NCBI RefSeq assembly: GCF_019703835.1
Contig: NZ_AP023054.1
Span: 1,240,001 to 1,304,000 of the forward strand
Direction of reading: 5' to 3'
DNA: 64,000 bases
DNA from: Thaumasiovibrio subtropicus
GTDB lineage: Bacteria; Pseudomonadota; Gammaproteobacteria; Enterobacterales; Vibrionaceae
How positions within the stretch are numbered: the first letter of the stretch is position 1; each line of letters starts with the position of its first letter. The position numbers and the translations under genes are program-made. The notes beneath the pieces were generated by a model. The model worked only from the letters and a program-made list of their open reading frames with translations, did no database searches and had not been told where the DNA came from. This document shows positions 38,306 through 47,028 of the stretch, piece after piece.

Positions 38306-38369
38306 ATCGCAAACTGTTTGTATCATTAATAACACAGCGCACTGCGTTGTGTTTCACCATGATTACAGA

Positions 38370-39194
38370 ATGAAGTACGTAGAGGTCGATGAGGCGATGG
38401 TCGATACGAAAACATTGCGCCAGCAATTCGAGCAGTTCCTTGAGTGGAAAGAGTGCCGCTACGTCATTGCGTATGGCGGGTATGAAATAGAGTCCGCATT
38501 CCAGCCTATATTTGATTGCCAGTTAAACGTGCTTGGTTTTGAAGCGCTGATTCGACCGCGTTTTCAAGGTGAGCCTGTCTCTCCGATTGACGCACTCAGT
38601 TTGTTTAGAGGCAGTGGTAAGATGGCGTTTATTGATCGCCTTTTCCGCGCTATGCACTTACGTAATTATGCCCGCTTGCCTGAAAGGGGGCAGTATTTGT
38701 TCATTAACTATGAGTTCGACTCAATCGTCGAAATGAAAGATAAAGAGCAATACATTCAACTACAGGCTCAGCGTTTAAGAGAATTAGGGATTGCAAATAC
38801 GCACTTAGTATTAGAGATTCTTGAGCACAAAGCGCAATCTGAATCACGATTGGCCATCATGACCCAATGGCGACGTGCGATGGAAGGCGTGAACTTAGCC
38901 TTGGATGATGTACAGGATAATGAATTAACCTGGTTGAGGATTCATGCTATTCGGCCAGATATCATTAAGCTCGATCGAGAAGAGTTATTCAACCCAAACT
39001 ATCAAGCATTTGTCGAAGAGTTAAAGTCGACACAGGCGACATTAGTCCAAGAAGGCATTGAGACCGAAGAGCAATTGGCATTGGCGAAAGCCGCAGGCAT
39101 CGATTGGTTCCAAGGCTTCTTTCTGGGCCACCCCAAGCTGATCAGCATTTATATCGATGAAGGTGTTACCAAGCGCGAGAATTACGGTAATTAA
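38370..39194 (+). CDS. EAL-domain protein with degenerate loop 6
   Basis: A cytoplasmic protein, about 274 aa, that is almost entirely an EAL domain. EALIRP, the Asn of FINYE, LEILE, IKLDRE, QEGIETEEQ and FQGFFLGHP keep most catalytic and metal positions. The segment usually reading DDFGxGYSS is here LALDDVQDNELTWL, so the two Asp remain but loop 6 is lost. Activity may be reduced and the protein may act as a c-di-GMP or partner sensor. The start is uncertain: GTG 38349, ATG 38370 or ATG 38397 (the last has GAGG just upstream). It lies 64 bp after cysB and may be read through from it, as no terminator was seen. Confidence 0.8.
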   Translation: MKYVEVDEAMVDTKTLRQQFEQFLEWKECRYVIAYGGYEIESAFQPIFDCQLNVLGFEALIRPRFQGEPVSPIDALSLFRGSGKMAFIDRLFRAMHLRNYARLPERGQYLFINYEFDSIVEMKDKEQYIQLQAQRLRELGIANTHLVLEILEHKAQSESRLAIMTQWRRAMEGVNLALDDVQDNELTWLRIHAIRPDIIKLDREELFNPNYQAFVEELKSTQATLVQEGIETEEQLALAKAAGIDWFQGFFLGHPKLISIYIDEGVTKRENYGN

Positions 39195-39365
39195 CCTAAT
39201 CCCCTCTATTGTGTTTCGCTAACACTGTCGCGAAGCGACCTGTCTTTAGGTAATTTGTGCCTTTTTGTATCGTGAGCGTACATTTAGCCAGCGATTTGCT
39301 AATAATTAGCGCCTTTTCTGCGGCGGTCAATACGTTACAATGTGCCTGCAGTTCTTGGAGGTTTC

Positions 39366-40565
39366 ATGTTCTCAACAAAAACACATTTTGAGGCGCTGGA
39401 TAAGGCGTTGGTTTCATCACGCCAATATTGGCAGTTTTTACCTTTCGAGCGAACAGGGTATTTTTGGGAGCAAACGTCACCCTTGGTACAGTGGCTTGAG
39501 CAGTTGAGTGATCAAGATGTGGTGCAGTTGAAAAGCGACTTGCCTGCGCTCGCTGAGGCGTTATCGCCTTTCATTCCTGAGGCAGACATCTTGTGTCGCC
39601 TAGCGGATGATTTGCAATGGCCTTTGACGCAAGAAAAAGTGCAACAGGATGCTAAGCGCGGATTAGATGCTGGTATTCCCGGTCGGAAGTGGCACCAAAT
39701 CAACGCTTTTTCGAGAGGCTTTGAGAATCTTAATTTACCTTTTCTGGAGTGGTGTGCGGGTAAAGCACATTTGGGGCGTCTCTTAGCGGATTTACACCAA
39801 CAGTCAGTGACGAGTCTCGAGTGGCAAGCCAGTTTGTGTGAACAGGGTGAGCAGCAAGCGCAAAAGCATGCACTGCCCGTGACTATGGTGTGTGGTGATG
39901 CTTTCAGTGATGAGGCTGGAGAATATGTCAAAGCGCATCAGCATGCGGTCGCCTTACATGCATGTGGGGAACTCCATATGCGTTTATTGCGTGTGGCAGC
40001 CGAAAATAATACTGAGCAAGTGACCATCTCACCCTGTTGCTATCACCTCATTCCTAGCAAGACTTATCAACCGTTATCGCAAGTCGCGCAGGTATCTGAG
40101 ATAACGCTGTCTAAACATGACTTGCGTTTACCCTTGCAGGAAACCGTCACTGCGCCCGCGAGAATCGAGCGATTACGAGCGACAGAGATGAGTTTTCGTC
40201 TTGGGTTCGATTTATTGCAGCGAGACTTGAGAAATCGCAATGCATATATGCCCATTCCTAATGTAAAAAAGCAGATATTCAACCAAGGGTTTGCGTACTT
40301 TTGCCAATGGGCTGCGGATAAAAAGCAAATCGCCTTGCAAGATGACATCAATTACGATGATTGGCTATCCAAGGGGCAATGCCGATTCAAGAAAGTCGAA
40401 CGCATGGAATTGGTTCGACAACTGTTTCGTCGTCCACTTGAGCTGTGGTTGATCTTAGATAGAGTGCTGTTTATGGAGCAGCAAGGGTATCGTGTTTCAC
40501 TGCAACGCTTCTGTGAGAAGTCAGTTACACCTCGTAATTTCTATCTTCATGCTGTTAAACAGTAA
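39366..40565 (+). CDS. Class I SAM-dependent methyltransferase-like protein (Methyltransf_32 type)
   Basis: A 399-aa protein. A central SAM-binding core is suggested by NLPFLEWCAGKAHLGRLLA (motif I: E-W-C-A-G-K-x-H-L-G), then VCGDAF and HACGELHMRLL. ISPCCYHLIP (Pro-Cys-Cys-Tyr) is the conserved catalytic-region motif of the PF13679 family. The substrate is unknown; relatives include tRNA or small-molecule methyltransferases. ATG 39366 is chosen because TTGGAGG ends 4 bases upstream; the frame is open for 8 codons before. No operon partner is obvious; it lies between the EAL gene and the TauE/SafE permease gene, with 52 bp to the latter. Confidence 0.75.
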   Translation: MFSTKTHFEALDKALVSSRQYWQFLPFERTGYFWEQTSPLVQWLEQLSDQDVVQLKSDLPALAEALSPFIPEADILCRLADDLQWPLTQEKVQQDAKRGLDAGIPGRKWHQINAFSRGFENLNLPFLEWCAGKAHLGRLLADLHQQSVTSLEWQASLCEQGEQQAQKHALPVTMVCGDAFSDEAGEYVKAHQHAVALHACGELHMRLLRVAAENNTEQVTISPCCYHLIPSKTYQPLSQVAQVSEITLSKHDLRLPLQETVTAPARIERLRATEMSFRLGFDLLQRDLRNRNAYMPIPNVKKQIFNQGFAYFCQWAADKKQIALQDDINYDDWLSKGQCRFKKVERMELVRQLFRRPLELWLILDRVLFMEQQGYRVSLQRFCEKSVTPRNFYLHAVKQ

Positions 40566-40617
40566 TTGCTGATCGCGTCGTCAGTCGACGCCACTCAGCC
40601 ACAAATCAGGAATCCGT

Positions 40618-41337
40618 ATGGAAATAAGCGTGCTTGTTTTTAGCGCACTTGCGCTCGCTGTTGGCTGCTTTGTCCAAAGTAGTATTGGTTTTGGTATGGC
40701 CATTGTAGCCGCGCCGATTGTTTTCTTTTTCGAACCACGTTTCGTGCCTGGCACCTTAACGTTTATGGGACTCATCCTCGCGGGTACAAATACTTACCAG
40801 CTTAGAAAGCACATCTCATATCGTGGCTTAGGGGCCGCATTTGTGGGCCGTGTACCGGGGACTTTGGTTGCAGGTTGGCTGCTCATGGTCATGACAAGCC
40901 AGCAGTTAGCGATTGTGCTCGGCGGAGGTGTATTACTGGCGGTGGTGGTGAGTTTGTCGAAAGTGAAAATTCAGCCAACTAATCAGTCACTGTTTTGGGC
41001 TGGGTTTGCATCCGGTGTTATGGGCACTGCGACCAGTATTGGTGGCCCACCCATGGCGATTGTGTTGCAACATGCAGAAGGTGGCAAGCTGCGCGCTAAC
41101 TTGTCCGCGTATTTTTTGTTTAGCTGTATCCTGTCGCTGTTTATGCTCAGTTACACTGGGCATTTTAGCTGGTGGCATGTGAAATATGCGCTGATCATGT
41201 TGCCACCAAGCTTGATCGCGATTTGGTTTTCAACAAAGGTACAGCATTTGATAAAAGCGGAGTGGATGCGAATGGCTATTTTAATCTTGTGTTCAATCTC
41301 CGGATTAACGGCGTTACATCAAGGGATCACGGGATAA
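40618..41337 (+). CDS. TauE/SafE family membrane permease
   Basis: A 239-aa polytopic membrane protein, about seven to eight helices. The family repeat is visible as SIGFGMAIVAAPIVFFF (about residues 23-39) and GVMGTATSIGGPPMAIVL (about 130-147), the paired G-x-G-G/P-P motifs of the TauE/SafE (DUF81) exporters. Members export sulfite, sulfoacetate or other organosulfur anions; its location 2.3 kb from cysB is suggestive but not evidence of sulfur function. The ATG follows AGGAATCCGT. It ends 3 bases before the bidirectional terminator shared with the convergent DUF3943 gene. Confidence 0.85.
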   Translation: MEISVLVFSALALAVGCFVQSSIGFGMAIVAAPIVFFFEPRFVPGTLTFMGLILAGTNTYQLRKHISYRGLGAAFVGRVPGTLVAGWLLMVMTSQQLAIVLGGGVLLAVVVSLSKVKIQPTNQSLFWAGFASGVMGTATSIGGPPMAIVLQHAEGGKLRANLSAYFLFSCILSLFMLSYTGHFSWWHVKYALIMLPPSLIAIWFSTKVQHLIKAEWMRMAILILCSISGLTALHQGITG

Positions 41338-41340
41338 AAA

Positions 41341-41364
41341 ACGGCGCTTAACACGGAGCGCCGT
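41341..41364. terminator. Terminator between convergent TauE/SafE and DUF3943 genes
   Basis: ACGGCGCT (41341-41348) pairs with AGCGCCGT (41357-41364). A T run (complement of 41336-41340) follows on the minus strand, so it mainly terminates the DUF3943 gene. Confidence 0.82.
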
Positions 41365-41387
41365 GACTGTTTATTGATGTGGACTGA

Positions 41388-42266
41388 TTACCACTTCAGC
41401 TTCACTTCCATACCGACAAATTGGCTATCGTAGCGCGCGCCTGCATCGAGCGCGAAGCGGGTCGCATCTCGGTTACCGAACCAAGGCGTGTAGTTCATAT
41501 TCACTTCGACATCGTCTTGCCACCAATCGGTGATCCAGTAATGGATGTGGCCAACGGGGTTGAGAAGGAAGAGGTTAAAGCTACCAAAAGATTTCGAGCC
41601 CCAAACTTCCCCGCCGTTGGCGAGAATGTCTTGCTCTTTTTGGTACATGAGTTCGCCCACAGCAGCACCAAAAATTGGGGTGACGATAATATCTTGGATA
41701 GAAGGCACTTCCGCGAAGGCTTCGACACCGTATTCCCAGAAGAAAGTCGACATTGTGAAGGAGTACATGAATGACTTCCACTCATCATACCCAGCATGAC
41801 GCGCAGCGGTATAGTAGACACCACCAAAATAGGGGTGCATGACATAGTTTAAAAAGTGGTCATCTTTATCCCACACCGGACCTGAACTGACATTATCCCA
41901 CCACTTGCTCGCAAGACGGCTCATGTCGCGATCGTCTTCATCCCAATTCGTCACGCTTTCAGGCAGCAGGGTCATAAAACCAACTGTCGCCACACTAAGT
42001 CCAAGGATGGTGTAAGTTTGTTCTTTGAGGTAGTCCCAATCTTCATCGGGACTAGCTTGAAGGTGTAAGGGTAAACGAGGCTCTGCCTCAGTCAGCACGT
42101 CAAGTTCTTGTCCATAAGATAGCGTGGAAGTGTAGCGGTAACCCGGCAAATCACTATTGGTATCGCAATAGTCGAAATGCACCCCCTGACAAGCAGAAGG
42201 GTTAAAAGCAAGTGCTTGTGTGGACAAGCAAAGACCAGTTAAGACGGATAACACGACAGATTTCAA
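41388..42266 (-). CDS. DUF3943 family exported protein
   Basis: A 292-aa predicted periplasmic or outer-membrane protein. A signal peptide (residues 1-20, ending TQALA) is followed by a mature chain rich in Trp/Tyr, ending in a strand of the kind seen in beta-barrels (VGMEVKLKW). The DUF3943 core includes WDKDDHFLNYVMHPYFGGVYYTAARHAGY and the downstream WEYGVEAFAEVPSIQDIIVTPIFGAAVGEL block. The function is unknown. A TTG at 42266 is proposed as start: AGGGAG lies 6 bases upstream and the signal peptide then begins at once. The longer frame (ATG 42317) would bury the signal sequence. Confidence 0.75.
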   Translation of the reverse strand: MKSVVLSVLTGLCLSTQALAFNPSACQGVHFDYCDTNSDLPGYRYTSTLSYGQELDVLTEAEPRLPLHLQASPDEDWDYLKEQTYTILGLSVATVGFMTLLPESVTNWDEDDRDMSRLASKWWDNVSSGPVWDKDDHFLNYVMHPYFGGVYYTAARHAGYDEWKSFMYSFTMSTFFWEYGVEAFAEVPSIQDIIVTPIFGAAVGELMYQKEQDILANGGEVWGSKSFGSFNLFLLNPVGHIHYWITDWWQDDVEVNMNYTPWFGNRDATRFALDAGARYDSQFVGMEVKLKW

Positions 42267-42573
42267 TCTGGACTCCCTCTGGGCGCTAATACAGTTGATT
42301 AAAAAAAGGTCGTGCATTATCGCTCACCCGTATAGAAAAGCCTAGCCTAACTGATAAAAAACTTATGCCATCGCATTTTTCATAACAAAATTTGACATTT
42401 ATCCAGCAAAGAGATTGATGTTTCGAAAAATCGGCGATGATTCACAATAAACTGCTTTTGACTTGTTGCGACGATGTAACAGTGAGAGCAAGCAGTTATT
42501 GATGAGCGATCGAAGGATAGGGCTGCTCGTTGAATTGGCGAAGGTAAACCGAACAGCCACAAAAAGTATGGCG

Positions 42574-43755
42574 CTAGCCGACAGCGGGTAATAGCCCGAC
42601 CATCTGGGCGACTTGCGCAGTCACAATCAATACACCGCAGGCTGCTGCCATAATCAATCCAATGGAGTTAGATGCGATTTCTGGTTGCATTTTACGGGCA
42701 CGGTGGGCCATGCCAACCGGTAAAAAGATGGCGAGGACAACGAGTGCGAGTGCAGCGTAACCCAAGGCTGTGATAAAGCCCTGCGGGTAAAAGAGTGCAA
42801 ACCCTAATGGTGGTAAGAAAGTAATGAGCGCGGTGAGAAGGCGGCTGCCTTGACCTATCATGTCACGAATAAAATCAAACAAACCTAGTGCTACACCGAG
42901 AAAGGAAGTCAATAGGGCGAGCTCTGCGAAGCTTCGCAATGCAGGCATCAGCCAGCCGGAATGGCTATGGGTAGCGAGTAAATTGAGAAAACTATCAAGT
43001 TCACCACTATGACTAATTTGTTCACTAGAAAGTGTGCCTTGTGTCGTCCATTGCCAGATCAGGTAAATCAGCAAGGGTAGCGCGGATCCAATGACCATGA
43101 CTTTTTTCAACTTCATCGGAGGAAGATCGAGGTAACGGACGACAGACGGAATGCTACCGTGAAAGCCAAATGAGGTGAAGACAACAGGCAACGCGGAAAG
43201 CAGCAACAAGTTATCACTGGGTGATTGCAGCAAATTGCTGGTTTCTACTTGTGGCGCAAGCAACTTGAATGTCACAACCAGCAAGACGAGTTTTATCGCA
43301 AACAAGATGCGGTTGGTGATATCGGCTTGCTTGACGCCAGTCGCCACAATGGCGGCAACAAAAAGCGTTAAGATGACGCTGCCCTGTTGGGCAGTGACTG
43401 CGATATCTGAGTGGTGGTTTACACGGGCAGCGAGTTGGCCGCCACCGCCTGCAATGTAAGCAGCACATAGCGCGTAAAACAAAAACAGCATCGCGAAGGT
43501 GGCGATACGTTTGCCATTGTTGCCCAAAAACTGTTGAGCCAAGGTATGCAGGGTCGCGGTGTTATCGGCATGCTGATGAACTTCCAGCATTAATATGGCG
43601 GTATAAGCCATTAGCGCCCAAATCGCGATCATCATAATAGTAGAAGACGTAAACCCGAGTCCGGCAGAAGCGATAGGTAGCGCTAACATACCAGCCCCGA
43701 TTGTTGTTCCTGCGATGATCAGCGTACTGCCTATGAGTTTCTGTCTTTGGTTCAT
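42574..43755 (-). CDS. tyrP: Tyrosine-specific / aromatic amino acid permease (HAAAP family)
   Basis: A 393-aa inner-membrane proton symporter with 11 predicted helices. The opening GSTLIIAGTTIGAGMLALPI, then WALMAYTAILMLEVHQH, FTSFGFHGSIPSVVRYLD and ELALLTSFLGVALGLFDF, resembles E. coli TyrP more than Mtr. Tyrosine is therefore the likely substrate, though Phe or Trp uptake cannot be excluded. A strong TyrR box match lies at 43877-43894, 120 bp upstream, and a weaker one (43757-43774) abuts the start codon, which supports TyrR control as in E. coli tyrP. It is monocistronic and divergent from the CinA-like gene. Confidence 0.88.
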   Translation of the reverse strand: MNQRQKLIGSTLIIAGTTIGAGMLALPIASAGLGFTSSTIMMIAIWALMAYTAILMLEVHQHADNTATLHTLAQQFLGNNGKRIATFAMLFLFYALCAAYIAGGGGQLAARVNHHSDIAVTAQQGSVILTLFVAAIVATGVKQADITNRILFAIKLVLLVVTFKLLAPQVETSNLLQSPSDNLLLLSALPVVFTSFGFHGSIPSVVRYLDLPPMKLKKVMVIGSALPLLIYLIWQWTTQGTLSSEQISHSGELDSFLNLLATHSHSGWLMPALRSFAELALLTSFLGVALGLFDFIRDMIGQGSRLLTALITFLPPLGFALFYPQGFITALGYAALALVVLAIFLPVGMAHRARKMQPEIASNSIGLIMAAACGVLIVTAQVAQMVGLLPAVG

Positions 43756-43876
43756 TTGTACACCTAACTTTACTAACTTAGTGATTTGTATTGCTGCTAT
43801 TTGTCTATGCAGGCTGAAGTGTTGCAGGGTAAGTTATCTTTGGCTTAAATGATTGTCAACTTGAAGTTACAAGTGA

Positions 43877-43894
43877 TGTAATTTTAAATTTACA
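43877..43894. promoter_or_regulatory. TyrR box upstream of tyrP
   Basis: TGTAATTTTAAATTTACA matches the TGTAAA-N6-TTTACA TyrR consensus at 11 of 12 fixed positions. It lies in the tyrP/cinA intergenic region. A second, weaker candidate, TGTACACCTAACTTTACT (43757-43774), overlaps the tyrP ribosome-binding region. Confidence 0.7.
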
Positions 43895-44175
43895 CTCATC
43901 GCGATGGAGCACCTCAAAATAGTCAGTGAAACAACTTTTTTTGGGCATTGTGTGGAGTGAGGACTTTAACCTCTCCCCAGCGCAGGGATAGTTAGTGAGC
44001 TTGTTTGTAGTGAATCATAGGCATAAGGCTTTGAATCGACGCGTTTTGTTGCTTGGGGATCTTATTGATGTGATGTATCTTGAGAACATTGAGGCGCGTT
44101 TGTTTGCTAGGGTTAAATGACTCAGGTTTGTTTTCGGTGGGCGAGTGCAGCAGTTCGGACAGTAAAGGAGTCGAT

Positions 44176-45441
44176 GTGAACATAACAATGTTAAGTACCG
44201 GAGAAGAAGTGCTGCATGGCGATATTGTCGACAGCAACGCCGCATGGTTTTCTCAACGCTGTTTTGATGCTGGCGTGGGTGTTTGTCGTCGCGTCACTGT
44301 CGGGGATGAGCTTCAGGCACTCAGTGAAGAAATGCTGTCATTGAGTCGCAAAAGTGACGTGGTGATCGTCAATGGTGGATTAGGGCCAACAGAAGATGAT
44401 TTGAGTGCGGCCGCCGCCGCAATGGCTGCCAATGTTGGGCTGGTGTTGTCTGAAGCGTGGCTTGAAGAGATGCGGGAAAAATATCGCCGTTTGCAGCGCG
44501 AAATGCCAGAGACGAACCTAAAGCAAGCCATGTTGCCTGACGGTGCGCGTGTTATCGATAACCCCGTTGGCACGGCGTGTGGATTTCATCTTAAGCTCAA
44601 TCAAGCGGACTTTTACTTTACCCCCGGCGTACCGAGCGAGTTTTTCCGCATGGTGGATGACCTTATTCTGCCAGAAGTTCTGGCCCATCCTGCAGCAGCA
44701 AATCGTGTTGTACGCGGCTGCCACCGTTTTTACACTTTTGGGCTATCGGAGTCGGGCATTAGTGAAAGGTTACGCGATGTGAATTTGCCTGATCAGGTCG
44801 ATATTGGCTATCGCTCTTATTTACCCTTTATTGAAGTTAAGATTTTTGCAGATCTTGAAAGTCCCCAGTTTCCCGCTCTGCGAGATGAGGTTGCATCTCG
44901 TCTAGGTGACAACGTATTGAGCGTTAACCAACCCCTGATTGCCGCTATCGGTGAACGACTTGATCACTATGGGCTGTCGGTTTCTGTTGCCGAACAGTTC
45001 ACTGCTGGGCAAGTGACGGCACAGCTACATGATAATGAAGTGACGTCACAATATGTCATCCAAAGCTGGTTCTTGAAACCTAAACTTGACGAGAGTTTAG
45101 CCGATGCCGATCCGTTGGCGGCTGCCCTCGCGATGGCGACGGCAAGCCGCGAGAAGACAGGAGCAGATATCGGCTTATCGACAGGCGCAAACGTTGACGG
45201 TTACGTTGCTGTTGCGTTGGCAACGGTGCAAGGTGAGTTTGGCATTTTAGTTCGCCAACGTCGCAAGCGAAACTTGAGTGACCAACGTTTGGTGGTAGCG
45301 ACGCTTGTGCTCGATATCTTGAGACGTTACCTGAATGATTTGCCACTGTGTGGAGAATATGAGTCTTTGTCCGTCGAGGGCGAAGTGCTGCTTCCGAGAG
45401 AGGGGAGTCAAACATCCGATGCGGATTCAACGCAAGACTGA
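44176..45441 (+). CDS. CinA-like molybdopterin-binding domain protein
   Basis: A 421-aa CinA family protein. The N-terminal MoCF_biosynth-type domain (about 1-170) starts NITMLSTGEEVLHGDIVDSNAAWF and has VIVNGGLGPTEDDLS and YFTPGVPSEFFRM. In CinA this domain is an ADP-ribose pyrophosphatase. The C-terminal CinA domain (about 255-405) normally deamidates NMN to NaMN, with a TGGSTGP-type active site. Here the corresponding stretch reads SVAEQFTAGQVTAQL rather than the usual AESCTGG, so deamidase activity is doubtful. The GTG start (44176) has AAAGGAG 5 bases upstream; the longer open frame has no such signal. Confidence 0.85.
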   Translation: MNITMLSTGEEVLHGDIVDSNAAWFSQRCFDAGVGVCRRVTVGDELQALSEEMLSLSRKSDVVIVNGGLGPTEDDLSAAAAAMAANVGLVLSEAWLEEMREKYRRLQREMPETNLKQAMLPDGARVIDNPVGTACGFHLKLNQADFYFTPGVPSEFFRMVDDLILPEVLAHPAAANRVVRGCHRFYTFGLSESGISERLRDVNLPDQVDIGYRSYLPFIEVKIFADLESPQFPALRDEVASRLGDNVLSVNQPLIAAIGERLDHYGLSVSVAEQFTAGQVTAQLHDNEVTSQYVIQSWFLKPKLDESLADADPLAAALAMATASREKTGADIGLSTGANVDGYVAVALATVQGEFGILVRQRRKRNLSDQRLVVATLVLDILRRYLNDLPLCGEYESLSVEGEVLLPREGSQTSDADSTQD

Positions 45442-45469
45442 TGTTGGCATTTGGCATAGGCAAAGTACA

Positions 45470-45497
45470 AAACAGGCAGCCGAGTGGCTGCCTGTTT
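45470..45497. terminator. Terminator between cinA-like gene and yfaE
   Basis: A 12-bp perfect stem, AAACAGGCAGCC (45470-45481) with GGCTGCCTGTTT (45486-45497), has a GAGT loop. CTCTTTC follows on the plus side. It sits between convergent genes. Confidence 0.82.
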
Positions 45498-45556
45498 CTC
45501 TTTCTAAGATGCGCATTCCAAGGGCGATGAGCCACTCGTTTTGACGTGATTTCGCA

Positions 45557-45832
45557 TTATTTCGATTTGATATGATAGGTGACATTGGCGAGTTTTAAAC
45601 TCGTCAATGGCTTGCAGATACAAGGCAGTATTTCATCAGGCATCACGAAGGCGAGCGCTGATTGAGTGTATTCCACTTCACCTTCTAACATCGTGCATTT
45701 GCAAGAGCCGCAGAAGCCATCTTTACATTGGGCTTCTGCGTCTATGCCTTGCTCAGCAAGGCTTTCCAGCAAATTGTCCTCAGTGTCGAGGTAAACCACC
45801 TCTTCCCCTTGGTTGATGTCGATTTTAATCAA
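45557..45832 (-). CDS. yfaE: 2Fe-2S ferredoxin YfaE (diferric-tyrosyl radical maintenance)
   Basis: A 91-aa plant-type [2Fe-2S] ferredoxin that supplies electrons to assemble and repair the diferric-tyrosyl cofactor of NrdB. Cluster ligands are the Cys of [13 protein letters not shown] (three in a C-x4-C-x2-C pattern) and the Cys of LPCICKP. Length and position match E. coli YfaE. The ATG overlaps the nrdB TGA (ATGA), so it is translationally coupled to its partner. It is the last gene of the nrdA-nrdB-yfaE operon. Confidence 0.94.
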   Translation of the reverse strand: MIKIDINQGEEVVYLDTEDNLLESLAEQGIDAEAQCKDGFCGSCKCTMLEGEVEYTQSALAFVMPDEILPCICKPLTSLKLANVTYHIKSK

Positions 45833-46962
45833 AGCTCGAAGTCACCGAGGTCATCCGCACTGACATCATTGTCAATTTGCCCCACAAGGTATGAGCTGAT
45901 CTCAGCTTCTTGTGGCGCAACTTGTACATTGTCTGAAGACAACCATGCGTTAATCCAAGGAATTGGGTTCTGATCTGCATCGTCATAGGCTGGTTTCAGG
46001 CCAACAGCAGCCATACGCAAGTTGGTAATGTACTCCACGTACTGGCAAAGAATGTCTTTGTTCAAGCCGATCATAGAGCCATCTTTGAACAGGTATTCTG
46101 CCCACTCTTTCTCTTGTTCAGCGGCTTCTTTAAACAGGTCAAAACACTCTTGCTCACACTCGCGAGCAATCTCTGCCATATCAGGGTCGTCTTTACCGCT
46201 GCGCAGCAGGTTTAGCATGTGCTGGGTGCCAGTGAGGTGCAGTGCTTCATCACGCGCGATTAGCTTAATGATTTTCGCATTACCTTCCATTAATTCGCGC
46301 TCAGCGAAGGCGAAAGAACAGGCGAAGCTGACGTAAAAACGGATCGCTTCAAGCGCGTTGACTGACATGAGACAGACGTAAAGCTTCTTTTTGAGATCGC
46401 GTAGGTTCACCACGACAGTCTCGCCGTTTAAGACATGCTCGCCCTCGCCAAAGCGATGGTAATCGTTGGTCGCTTGGATAAGGTCGTCGTAAAACTTAGA
46501 GATATCTTCCGCACGCTTAACGATATATTCGTTATCAACGATGTCATCGAAAACAACCGATGGGTCTTTGACGATGTTACGGATGATATGGGTATAAGAG
46601 CGTGAGTGAATGGTCTCAGAAAATGCCCATGTCTCAATCCAAGTCTCTAACTCTGGAATAGAAACAAGCGGTAGCAGTGCGACGTTTGGGCTACGACCTT
46701 GGATTGAATCGAGTAGTGTTTGGTACTTTAGGTTAGAGATGAAAATGTGTTTTTCATGATCAGGCAGGTCTGCGTAGTCGATGCGATCACTTGAGACATC
46801 GACTTCTTCTGGACGCCAGAAAAAGCTGAGTTGCTTTTCAATCAGCTTTTCAAAAATCTCGTATTTTTGTTGGTCATAACGGGCAACGTTAACCGCTTGA
46901 CCGAAGAACATTGGTTCTGAAAGTTGGTCGTTTTTCTGCTTAGAAAAAGTACTGTAAGCCAT
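45829..46962 (-). CDS. nrdB: Ribonucleoside-diphosphate reductase 1, beta subunit
   Basis: A 377-aa class Ia R2 subunit that houses the diferric centre and stable tyrosyl radical used by NrdA for ribonucleotide reduction. It is very similar to E. coli Nrd[53 protein letters not shown] (iron ligands Glu/His), [12 protein letters not shown] and [16 protein letters not shown]. The C-terminal [19 protein letters not shown] tail binds NrdA. The ATG at 46962 gives the standard [12 protein letters not shown] start with GAGGA upstream; the frame is open a few codons further. It is separated from nrdA by 66 bp carrying a strong hairpin. Confidence 0.98.
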   Translation of the reverse strand: MAYSTFSKQKNDQLSEPMFFGQAVNVARYDQQKYEIFEKLIEKQLSFFWRPEEVDVSSDRIDYADLPDHEKHIFISNLKYQTLLDSIQGRSPNVALLPLVSIPELETWIETWAFSETIHSRSYTHIIRNIVKDPSVVFDDIVDNEYIVKRAEDISKFYDDLIQATNDYHRFGEGEHVLNGETVVVNLRDLKKKLYVCLMSVNALEAIRFYVSFACSFAFAERELMEGNAKIIKLIARDEALHLTGTQHMLNLLRSGKDDPDMAEIARECEQECFDLFKEAAEQEKEWAEYLFKDGSMIGLNKDILCQYVEYITNLRMAAVGLKPAYDDADQNPIPWINAWLSSDNVQVAPQEAEISSYLVGQIDNDVSADDLGDFEL

Positions 46963-46983
46963 GATTATCCTCAAAAACTCTTA

Positions 46984-47006
46984 AAGGGCCCGATATTCGG
47001 GCCCTT
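46984..47006 (-). terminator. Intra-operon hairpin between nrdA and nrdB
   Basis: A perfect 10-bp GC-rich stem, AAGGGCCCGA (46984-46993) with TCGGGCCCTT (46997-47006), has a 3-base loop. Only TTTAAGAG follows on the minus strand, so it may be a partial terminator or an mRNA-processing or stability element rather than a full stop. Confidence 0.6.
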
Positions 47007-47028
47007 GCTATCCTTGGTTTAGCGTTGC

